Shown here in pieces: positions 50,480-64,000 of a DNA stretch of 64,000 nucleotides. Position numbers and translations under genes: made by a program. Every line of letters begins with the position of its first letter. The first letter of the stretch is position 1. The stretch spans positions 53,976 through 117,975 of the forward strand of contig JAMPIV010014149.1 in assembly GCA_024509875.1 (NCBI GenBank), given 5' to 3'. The stretch comes from Oreohelix idahoensis. Lineage: Eukaryota > Mollusca > Gastropoda > Stylommatophora > Oreohelicidae. The notes under the pieces were generated by a model. The model had not been told where the DNA came from, made no database searches, and worked only from the letters and a program-made list of their open reading frames with translations.

Positions 50480-52380
50480 GATGTTTTAAGCTCTAGCTTC
50501 CCCCCCCCCCCCTTTTTTTTTTGCAGTCTGAATGATTATGTTTACATTGTGGCGGCTTGTTATTGTAAGGAAAGCTGAATATCTCCCCTAAATGTTCCTC
50601 TAGTGAGTAATCAGTGCCATATTGTACTTATTAATTGACGACTTTTTCTGTTACCCTAAGGACTTTCTCATTTGATTGTCTGGCTGTTAAGTGTATCCGT
50701 TGAATCTTTCACAGAATTCAGCTGACTGCTGTTTTCAGTTTTTGTTTCTTCTGCTAGATTTTTCGCACGTCATCTCTTATTTTTCGTATGCAATAATAAC
50801 TCACCATGCACCTCTGAAATAAGTACATCCGACGTTTCGCGTTTGCGCAAAAAAATAGGTCAACCCGTTTGGGAACGCACATAAACAACGATGTTGGCTA
50901 ACAATAACCCTTATCCTACCTCTTTCCGCACCTTTTTGTTACATAATAAATCCGATTAAAAAAAATGAACAATAAACTTTCAACTTACTCATTATAAACC
51001 CGTAATCGAATTCTTACTTCAAAAAAGACATCTGGGCTAATTTGGGCTAAAGGCGACACATGGCCCACGATGCTGGATGGTAATTTTCTTTTTCTTTTTA
51101 GGTATGAACGCTTGTCATGCGTAGCTTATTGTTGAGATTAATTATAAGAAACATAGAGGCCTTCACAGGCTGCATATTCTCAAACAAATTTGCGGTAGGC
51201 CTACACACTTTACAAAGTACAACCCGGCAGACACATTTCATCAACAGGTGTTGAGAATAGATAGACCTAGAGAATTGTAGGCTATAATTTAGTAAAACAG
51301 TATATAACAAGAACTAAAATTAATATATAAGGATCAATGATAGTGTGAGGATAAGGGTAGTCTGATGGGGTGCTCAAATGGATTATGTCAGATAATTGGT
51401 GGATTGGGTGTCACCCCCGGGCTTTCTCATCCATTTTCACCTTGTGTGACGAACTGTCTGTCCTTGTCCTTTTATGTGATCTCTCACACCTTCAGCCCTC
51501 CGGCAGTAAACTTCTTTTCTTCATATTTCTTCATTATTCACTTGTTATTTGGCATTTCATTTTGCCCTTTCATACATTTTGCTCTTCATGCTGGGCATAG
51601 CATGGTGAAGTCTCTAACACGCCACTCCCCTATGGCAGTATTTGCTACGGGAGCAATTCGTATATTTTTGTTTACCACTGCTCAGACGTATTTACGTTCC
51701 GCCAGCTGAACTGTGGTATTATTGTAACAATACCCAGTCATCAGACCGGTCACCCACTTATCTCTTTGAATCCGTTTGACCACGTGTGGAAACGTGTCGG
51801 TCCAACGTTTGACCCCATTGAAAAGCTGCTAATCGTGTTGACACAAGCTTGTCTTGTGCGTACGATGAAAGAAAACAACATCTGTCTGGCGGAGGCACGC
51901 AGATAAAGGCGATAATGAGATAATCTGTAGGGGTAGTCATATGGGCGGAAGACTTTACGTCAGGAACACACGGTCACAATATTGTGATATACAGAGGTGC
52001 GGCCGGAAGTCTTATGTAACGATATGACATCACTGTTGTAAGAGGCCACGCGTGTATATTAAATTTAATATTTTTCAAATTCGCGTGGGATGAGCAATGA
52101 TAAACAAACCCACCCCTCTAAGTGCTAGAGAGCGATTGGTTCACCAGAATCTACAATGCATTTGATTGGAACATTCAGCGGAAACACCAGCTGGATTTGA
52201 ACTGGAAACTGTACAATATAATGTAGTAAACCCTAGACACAGAACACACAGAGAGATCGCATTGTACAGCGAACAACTCCCAAGAAGCCAGTGAGATATT
52301 GGACTTAGTATTCCATACTTATAAGTGACAGTTCAACGTATTTGGGCAACTCTGAAAACATAAGAGTAAACCCGCACATT
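50480..52380. other. Intergenic DNA, no gene recognised
   Basis: Contains a C/T run at ~50501-50521 and an overlapping pair of open frames at 51365-51709 without a known domain. No splice-consistent gene model was found. Confidence 0.5.
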
Positions 52381-54071
52381 TAAATACAAGACTGGGGCAA
52401 AGTCTTTTACAGACAGGGGGTATGATGTGCTGGTGTTGTGGGTAGTGGGTTTCCCCCCTTGCTTCACCCTAGGCCTAGTGAATTCTTGTTCATGAAAGGA
52501 GCGACCATTGCGGTGTTAGTCTCTTGGCCTAGCAAAACCTCTCATACCCCAAGATCGTTGTGCGTGGTGAAGAGCCACACCCTCCTCGAGGTAGTCCTGG
52601 TAACTGAGGGTGCGAATCCTCAGGCTAAACACAACGGATCTAGAGGAGCAAACCTCGATAATAAAACGGTGCACTACACCGTACACGCCCTCTGTGGGTG
52701 GGAAGGAGCCAGATGGATACTGAACAAGTCTTGGGAGTGGGAATGAGTGTGGACTGCTCCCAGAAGATCAGAATCCATCGTACAGGCACAGAGACTCAGG
52801 ACGTGACGATCCTATTGCCTTCAACTCTTGGTCACATGCCTAGAGCCTCGGAGAACTCGGCGTAACCAGCAGGCAATTTGGTGGCGGGGAAAGAGCACTG
52901 TGAGCCCTACCTTGGCTACGTATCACAAGGAGACGCAGAAACACCCCCTTTATCTCCCCCAGAGCTGGCACAGTACACTTCTGGCTTCTACCCGGGGTGG
53001 TAGGAAATCCACAGGCACCCCAGCATCACAATGCCATGAAGATGACAAAGTTGGAATTTACTAACTCAAACCTGGCAGAGCAAGTCCTCCATCAGATGCG
53101 GCCGATGCTGGGCCCACTGGCGCGTGGACACGTCCCGATCCCCATCGAGACTTGCCCGGGGAGCCCACCCCGGCTCAAAAAAGCAGAGAAGGCCACTCTC
53201 CAAACCTCTGATGTCTTGCGGGCAGTGTTAGGATGTGCAAGAACATGGACAGGAAGACTTCACAACTTCCCCACTGAAGACACGCCCACGGCGACCGTTG
53301 CCTCAATTGGCTGTGTGTAGTGTACCCGGAAACGGGGCCTCCCAGTACTGAGGCACAGTTAAGTCCCCGATGTCACTTATCGGTGCAGAGTTGAGAGAGA
53401 TGGCTGAGCATCACAATCCCCCCTGTGTTGCAGCATGATGAGAACCCAGCATTGCACACTGAGCTTGGGGGGATCACTTGGGCACCAGACTTAATACTGG
53501 CTCTTGACTGGATGGCCGCATGCAGATTTCTACAATGGAGGGTTGACAGGTGGTGGGTATCTGGAAGTGGCTCTGTGCAGGACGTGAGGATTCCTTGGGA
53601 GAGCCCAGAACCAGAGCACAGCATTGTGCAAGCTCTGCATAGTTGGAGAGCCCCCTTGGATGACGGGGAATGCACAGTGTGCTACCCCACCTATCCCCAA
53701 CTGCTAACTTAGAACCAGAAGTGGGGTCCTCTGTATGCGTGCCAGGCCAGGATAAAATGCCTGGGAAAGAGACTGGAGCTCAGAACTCCCTAACTCAAAG
53801 TTGCAGGATGGCAGAAAAGCCATGGGAAAGACAGGTCTATTTTGAAGATAACGCAACCATATTTTCACCATACGAGCTCGGACGCCGCCTCGGTAAACAA
53901 GGTCCGCGCAGAGCAGTGACACCCCCAGGCTGCTTGCGAATAGTCTACTACTGGGAACATAAACAGATTAGGGATGAGCCCACTCTCCCGTTGAACAGGT
54001 GCTAAAGTCGTAGATACTGGGCCAGAAGGCGCACCGGAAACCACAGTATCACGCAACTCGCTTTTTTTTCT

Positions 54072-55250
54072 ATGGAGAGTACACCGTCAAATAAATCTCG
54101 TACTGGTGCTCGCCCTGTGGAGCTTCACCAGGCAGGTGCAGTGCCGGGCTCTGAGCCTCGACAGAGCCCACCCTCAGCTACTGGAGGACCCTCTAGACCG
54201 TCTTGTGGAGTCAGCAGACGGTGGAGGAGAACTACTGACCAAAACAAAACAGAAAAAGAGAAACCCAGAGTGCCACTTGTCATGATGCACTGGAATGCAG
54301 AGGGAGTGAACAGCAAGCAGGCTGGATACAGCAAAAAGACAGAGCTGGAAAACATCTTGTATGAGAAGCAAGTCAGTGTTTGCTGTATCCAAGAGACTCA
54401 CTTGAAAGCAGATCAAACCTTTAAAATAAGGGGATATGAATGCTTCAGATCCGACAGAAAAGATAGACGAAAAGGAGGAGTACTTACTCTTGTAAGGAAT
54501 AACATTCCTGCACACGAAAGGAAAACCTTCATGGATGGAGCAGAATATCAGCTGTTGCAGATAAAGGTAGACAAGATGGAAATAGAACTCCTGAACTATT
54601 ACTGTCCGAACAACAAACCCCTGAGTCTCAGCTCTATACAGGTACCAGCCACCAACTTTATAGCAGTTGGAGACTTTAATAGCCACTCCCAGAGCTGGGG
54701 CTATAACCATCTGGATCACAGAGGTGAAGAGGTTGAAACTTGGCAAGATGATCACTCCCTAATCCTAGTCAATAATGCCACAGATACTCCTACCTTCTAC
54801 TCCAGAGGATGGCACACAACTTCAACACCAGATCTTGCCTTCTCCACACCAGATATAGCTGGATCTATTAGTAGAGAAGTAGGAGACCAACTAGGGGGAA
54901 GCGACCATCGCCAAATCTTTCTTACTGTCCAGAGAGCAACTCTCAGTACAGGCCCAGCCATTACAAGATGGAACTACAAAAAAGCCAACTGGGGTTTATT
55001 CAGGCATCAGGTGAACACGCTGCTGTCTACCCTCAAGGTACAGAACAGAGATATTAATGAAGTGGTAAAAGACTTCAACAGATGCATACTACAAGCTGCA
55101 AAAGAAACCATTCCCAAAGGATGCCGGCGTAACTATATACAAACTGGTCCAGCACACTCCAAGAACGTCAGGAAGCTATGGACAGGGCTAGAAAGGACGC
55201 AGAGTCTCAGCCTTCACTTGAAACTCACAACAAATGGAAAAAGGCTGTAG
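54072..55250 (+). pseudogene. Family-1 copy D endonuclease domain
   Basis: A 392-residue open frame. Residues ~68-285 form an apurinic-endonuclease-like fold with MHWNAEG, QETH (Glu108), GDFNS (Asp201, Asn203), TPDLAF and GSDHR (Asp278, His279), which is the full catalytic set. It would nick target DNA to prime reverse transcription. A one-base loss near 55139 shifts the frame, so the RT continues in the overlapping frame from 55178. A start Met is available at 54072, just after a T run. Confidence 0.9.
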
Positions 55251-57670
55251 CAGAGTTTCAGAGAACAAAGCTAGAAGAAAAACGGAAAAGCTGGAGAACT
55301 AAAACGGCATCGCTGAACCTTGAGAAAGACGGCAGGAAACTTTGGAGATTAGTCAAGTCTCTAAATGAAGAGCGTTCCTCACCTAGGCAGACTATCACAT
55401 TGGATGAAGGTGGCAAACTTTTCAGAGGAAAACAAGCTGCAGACTTGTTTGCTAGAAGATACAGTTCAGAAAGCAACTTACCCATTAACATAGATCATCA
55501 GAGAGAGATAAGAAAAGAAATACTGGCAACCATGGGACAGACAGATACTCCTGCCCCAATGAGGGAACCCATCACACTAGGAGAACTACAGAAGGCTATT
55601 TCCAAGCTTAAGTTTCAAAAGTCACTCGGCCCAGACAAAATCAGCAACGAAATGCTAGTAAATCTGAGCTCAGCAGCAAAGACAAAACTGCTTGAGATAT
55701 TCAACCACAGCTGGTTGAAAGGAACGGTACCCCAAGTATGGAGAGAAGCCATCACAATACCCATACTAAAGAAAGGGAAATGTAAGACCGAGGCTGCAAG
55801 TTACCGGCCAATCAGTCTCACAAGCTGTGTTGGGAAGACTATGGAGCGAATAGTCAACCAAAAATTGAAATGGTATTTAGAGTCTGAGCAGATCCTGGTG
55901 CCGGAACAAGCTGGATTTAGAGAATGCTACAGTATAGAAGACCAAGTTACTTACTTGTCTCAAGCAATAGAAGATGCCTTCCAGGAGAAGAAAAAGGTCC
56001 TAACGATCTGGGTCGACTTCAAGCAGGCCTTTGACAAGGTGTGGAAAGATGGCCTCATTGCAAAACTTAGGAGAAGTGGAATCCAAGGCAACATGATGAA
56101 ATGGATCCAGTCATACTTGCATAACAGGAGAACTAGAGTCACTCTTGACGGTCTGCAGAGCAGAAAAGTGTTGCTCCATCAGGGGGTACCTCAAGGAGGA
56201 GTAATTTCCCCAACACTCTTCCTTGTTTACATCAATGACCTGGTGAAAGATCTCCCTGCAGGAGTGAAAGCTGCCTTATATGCAGATGACCTAGTACTCT
56301 GGTGCGCTGATGAAAATGTCACCACAGCAAATTATAGAATGCAGCGGGCAGCAGACATGCTAGTGTCATGGGCAGAGAAATGGCTTATCACAATAAACAC
56401 AGACAAAACCTCCACAACACTGTTCTCCCTCGCCCCCAAGGACAAATCAGCTAACATACACCTAGGGACAACCGTGATCAAGGAAGAAAGCTACTCCACC
56501 TATCTTGGGGTGACATTTGACCAAAGGCTTACATGGAATAAGCATATTGAAAATGCAGAAGGAAAGACCCGAAGACGACTAGGCATACTCAGAAAATTAG
56601 CAGGTACCAACTGGGGAGCAAATGAACGAAATCTAAAGAAGATTTATAATGGAGTAATAAGATCACACTTAGAGTTTAGCTCAGCAGCATGGTCATCAGC
56701 TGCTAACTCACATCTGCAGTCTTTGGACAAGGTGCAAAATCAAGCTCTCAGGCTCATTACAGGAGCCATGAAAACTACACCAATAACAGAGATGCAGAAG
56801 GTTGCTGGATTACAGACATTGTCCCATAGAAGAGACACAAAAACCATGATCCAGATGGAAAAGTACAACAGTATGCCAATGCACCCAATGAAGGCAAGAC
56901 TAGATGATCTGGCATTGGGACGTCTAAAGCGTAGCAGCTTTGTGCATCGGGGGAAAAGACTTATAAGACAGCATCAAGAAGACCTATCCATGAAGACAAC
57001 ACCACTGAAGCCCACCCTATACCCTGTACCATGGGAGCAGGCCAGCAGTGCCCTCCAAATTAATACATCAGTCAGTGGTCTCACAAGTGGATGTGAGTAT
57101 AATGATCTGCAAAAACGAACTGCTACATTGAGTATGATCCAAGAAAGCTATCCCGATCAATCATGGATACATGCCTATACAGATGGATCAGCAACTAATG
57201 CTGTTAGGAATGGAGGTGCCGGTATCTTTATCTCATATCCTGACAACCACTATGAGACTAGGCACATTCCCACTGGTAAATTCTGTTCCAACTATACAGC
57301 TGAGGTTCAAGCTCTAGAGCAAGCTGCAAATATGATTTATAACACCAACTCTGACTGCCACCAGGTAGTCATCCTCACAGATGCACTGTCTGTCCTGCAA
57401 GCTCTCAAGGGTGGTAAACTCCCGCATCTGAGAAATGAACTAAACAAGGTAGCTGCCAAAAAGAGAACCATACTTCAGTGGGTACCATCTCATTGTGGTG
57501 TACCCGGAAATGAAAAGGCAGATAAACTTGCAAAAAAGGGAGGAGAATGTGAACAAGAAGATAATGAAGTCACATACTTTGAGAAAAAGAGAGCTATCCA
57601 GACTATCAGAAAGAGAAACAGAACCAACCCAAAGACGACTATCACACTCTCGACCGGCAGGGACAGATAA
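55178..57670 (+). pseudogene. Family-1 copy D reverse transcriptase and RNase H
   Basis: An 830-residue open frame. RT palm motifs VDFKQAFD (279-286), [13 protein letters not shown] (336-348) and YADD (368-371) are intact. RNase H acidic residues lie in YTDG (Asp669), AEVQ (Glu709), LTDALS (Asp735) and NEKAD (Asp782). A two-base insertion near 57610 shifts the C-terminal tail, which continues from 57715. The first Met is internal to the ancestral ORF2, since the frame is joined upstream to the endonuclease. This is the longest RT frame in the window. Confidence 0.92.
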
Positions 57671-57714
57671 CTATTTTTCGACTCAGGACAGGGCATAACA
57701 AACTGAATAAACAC

Positions 57715-57987
57715 ATGCACAAGCTACGATTGTCTGCTTCACCACTGTGCACATGTGGATTAACCGAACAAACTGCTGAGCATGTTCTACAGGACTGTCC
57801 TCTGTATGACCAGTTAAGAAAGATATACTGGCCCAATGACTCAACACTAAACTCAAAGCTATATGGAGTTAAAGAGGAACTTCAAACAACAGTCGAATTC
57901 ATCATGAGAACTCGTCTGACGGTGAAGAAATACAAGACTGAAAACTTAAGGGACCAGGACTTTAATATAAATAGACTGGAAACCTAG
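57715..57987 (+). pseudogene. Family-1 copy D ORF2 C-terminus running into flank
   Basis: Contains the Cys/His pattern [17 protein letters not shown]. Because the 3' end is cut just before the normal stop codon, the frame continues ~20 codons through the TSD into host sequence. Confidence 0.8.
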
Positions 57988-58001
57988 GAATCAGATTCAC
58001 C

Positions 58002-58180
58002 TAAGAGGACTTTAACTCAAGTTTTTCCAGGTAGTGATTTCGCAGAGACACTCGTCGTCAGAGGAATTAACTCTAATTTCCCAGACCTAGTCGTAAGAGG
58101 AATTTAACTCCAGTTTTCCCAGCAAGGGATTTCGCAGAGACACCCGCCGTCAGAGGAATTAACTCTAATTTCCCAGACCA
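58002..58180. repeat. ~92-bp tandem duplication
   Basis: Two copies of a unit with GATTTCGCAGAGACAC and GAGGAATTAACTCTAATTTC, just past the right TSD of LINE copy D. Confidence 0.85.
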
Positions 58181-58189
58181 AAGTGATTC

Positions 58190-59425
58190 GAACAACATCT
58201 AACCTGTGTGTGTTAAAGTGCGGTGTGTCCAATCTAATCTGTGCAGGAGATTGTGTATACCAATTATTAGGGGTAAATGTAAACATTTCTATTACAGACG
58301 TGAATTTAACATGTTTTCTTGCTAGTGGTTATATATGAGGCTGACAACCTCAACATATGAAAATAGTATATTCATGAACACTACAGCAAGAGCTGGTGAT
58401 TGTTTCTGACTAGTCCTGCGGGAAACCCGACAGCAAAGCGACCCCAGACTCCGACTGGAGCAGTGATGAGTGATTATTACGTCACATGTGCCTAAGGTGT
58501 AACATATTATCTTGTGAGAATTATGTACCTTTTTAAATTGTAATTCAGGCAAAATCATTATTCGTGCACTCCAGACGCAATTTCCTAGTTAACACCCAGA
58601 AGAATATGGGTGAATTTTCATCATATTCCCTGAGTGTGCTCGGGAAATTAATTCTTCTGAGAGGTTAACATTGGTGGGTGGAGCGCATGACAATGGGCCT
58701 GTTAGTTTGCGGCGAACAAATGTACTCAGCAGGCATTTGTTTCTTCTATTTGTCTCAAGTTCGTGGTTACAAGCCATCAGACGATTTGTGGTACTAACGC
58801 AGCTAGTGTGAGAGAAAAGCATCCATCCTAACCGCCGACAGTGGAAGAGAGTGTGGAGAAGGCTTTCGTCATCACAGAATTGATGAACCACAGCTGCAGG
58901 ACCCACTCATACAAGCTAAGTGCTAACTAAAAGGCACCAGCAAAAAAGGGACAATTCCAGTTAAACTTTAAGTATAAAGTTAAATTTCCACCTACGTCTC
59001 GATGACGAGAAAGTTATAACTATCAAAATTCCACTAATCTTCCCATATTTATTTTAACCTGTTAAAGACTATTTCACTACTAAACTTGCTACCTGTTATT
59101 TTAAAACAAAACAAAAATAGTTGATTCAGTTATATGTATGAAAGTAAACGTATGAGCCAGAATTTTTTAAATTTATTATTATTTTTTTTTTCTATTTTTT
59201 TTTCTATTTATTTAACGTATAAGCACAATTGTGATTGTCCCCATTTACATTGATTTGACAAATGTGATGCCACTTTCTCATGTCGGCAGTTGCTCATATT
59301 ATTTGGAATTGAAAACAATATATATCCTAATTATAACCCATCAGAGGTTGAACGGGATTTTTTTTTTTCATTAATTAAAAAAAAAAAAAATGAGCCAGAA
59401 TACTATATATATATATATAGTTCCA
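58190..59425. other. Intergenic DNA, no gene recognised
   Basis: AT-rich with T and A runs near 59170-59215 and 59380 and a short TA run at ~59403. No domain-bearing frame is seen. Confidence 0.5.
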
Positions 59426-59427
59426 AA

Positions 59428-63510
<4,083 letters not shown>

Positions 63511-64000
63511 TAGACGTATATTTACATTAAACAGAGCTATACCGTATAAGAGGATTTTGTTGGATTACACCAACTGGGGGCTTGAACGGGCTAAACCATT
63601 GCTTAAACCCTTCACGAAAGGCGACGGACCAGATAATAAGTTAACAAATTGTTCAGCCCTACGCAGCTTTTGTTCTTGACTTATGGGAATATCTCGTGAA
63701 CGCTCCCTTTAGGAGAAGTATTATTAACCTTCTATCTACATCTCTGCCAAGAGTAATCTTGCGCGCAAGTAGATACCCTGGACGCCAATATTAAATACTC
63801 TTGAGTTTTGGTCACTGTTGGACCACTACTGTAAAGCAGGGGATGCAATCCGTGACACCTTGTTAACAACAGGGCAGTTATGATAAATTTTACATTTTTG
63901 TCTCTTTCTTTTTTCTTTTTTATTTTTTGTTTGTATTTGTTTTGTATGTTATTTATTTATTTTTTAATGTGGAAAGGGGAGCGCGCACACACATGAATTC
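63511..64000. other. Right-end DNA, no feature recognised
   Basis: No exon, RNA gene or element border could be supported. Confidence 0.5.

Larger units (their letters stand above)
52394..57927 (+). mobile_element. Family-1 LINE, copy D (best preserved)
   Basis: TSD AAATACAAGACT at 52382-52393 and 57928-57939. The 5' end GGGGCAAAGTC is identical in position to copy A. The 3' end lacks the usual GATGCGATCGC untranslated segment: it passes from GACGGTG straight to AAG. ORF1-like frames lie at ~52828-54005 and ORF2 at 54072-57925. Confidence 0.95.

Noticed and set aside
51365..51709. 114-codon frame with hydrophobic stretches
   Set aside because: An overlapping second frame of similar length and no recognised motif; it is probably random in AT-rich DNA.

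Overview
This is a repeat-rich eukaryotic genomic window carrying one recognisable host gene, the 5' part of EFL1 (elongation factor-like GTPase 1, a 60S ribosome maturation factor). EFL1 runs on the minus strand: the start codon is at 33974 and fourteen coding exons can be followed down to 113. Together they encode 524 residues with every splice phase consistent. The rest of the gene lies beyond the left edge. Spliceosomal introns of 0.3 to 9 kb, tRNA-derived SINEs, several LINE families, mariner, piggyBac-like and hAT-like elements all point to an animal. A mollusc or another marine invertebrate is my best guess, from the kinds of repeats present; this is inference.

Layout. 1-34,000: EFL1, with introns filled by transposable elements. 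Introns 6 and 7 each hold a large GAA-tailed LINE (family 1, copies B and A). Intron 12 holds a rearranged LINE (family 2). Intron 10 holds a deleted mariner element, and introns 7 and 9 hold further repeats. 34,100-35,450: a poly-C-rich minisatellite just upstream of EFL1, apparently inside an old hAT-like element. 35,600-43,330: one composite insertion made of family-1 copy C joined to a second 3' fragment, itself split by an unclassified 2.66-kb insertion. 43,340-52,380: fragments of other LINEs and SINEs, a duplicated poly-C segment, a small hAT-like element, and long stretches with no recognisable gene. 52,394-57,927: family-1 copy D, the best-preserved LINE. 59,430-63,510: a family-3 LINE ending in (ATT)n/(AT)n. 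No tRNA, rRNA or CRISPR feature was found.

Family 1 encodes an apurinic-type endonuclease, a reverse transcriptase and an RNase H, an I/Jockey-like arrangement. All copies here carry frameshifts or stops. Target-site duplications (TSDs) can be read directly for most elements. They show that several insertions are composite products of reverse transcription: tail-to-head joins, head-to-head joins and internal jumps.

The most unusual host-gene observation concerns EFL1 exon 7. Its acceptor side is duplicated in tandem upstream, its donor side lies in a small minisatellite, and an eight-unit array in intron 7 has units resembling the 3' half of the exon. A decayed copy of exon 14 is also present in intron 13.
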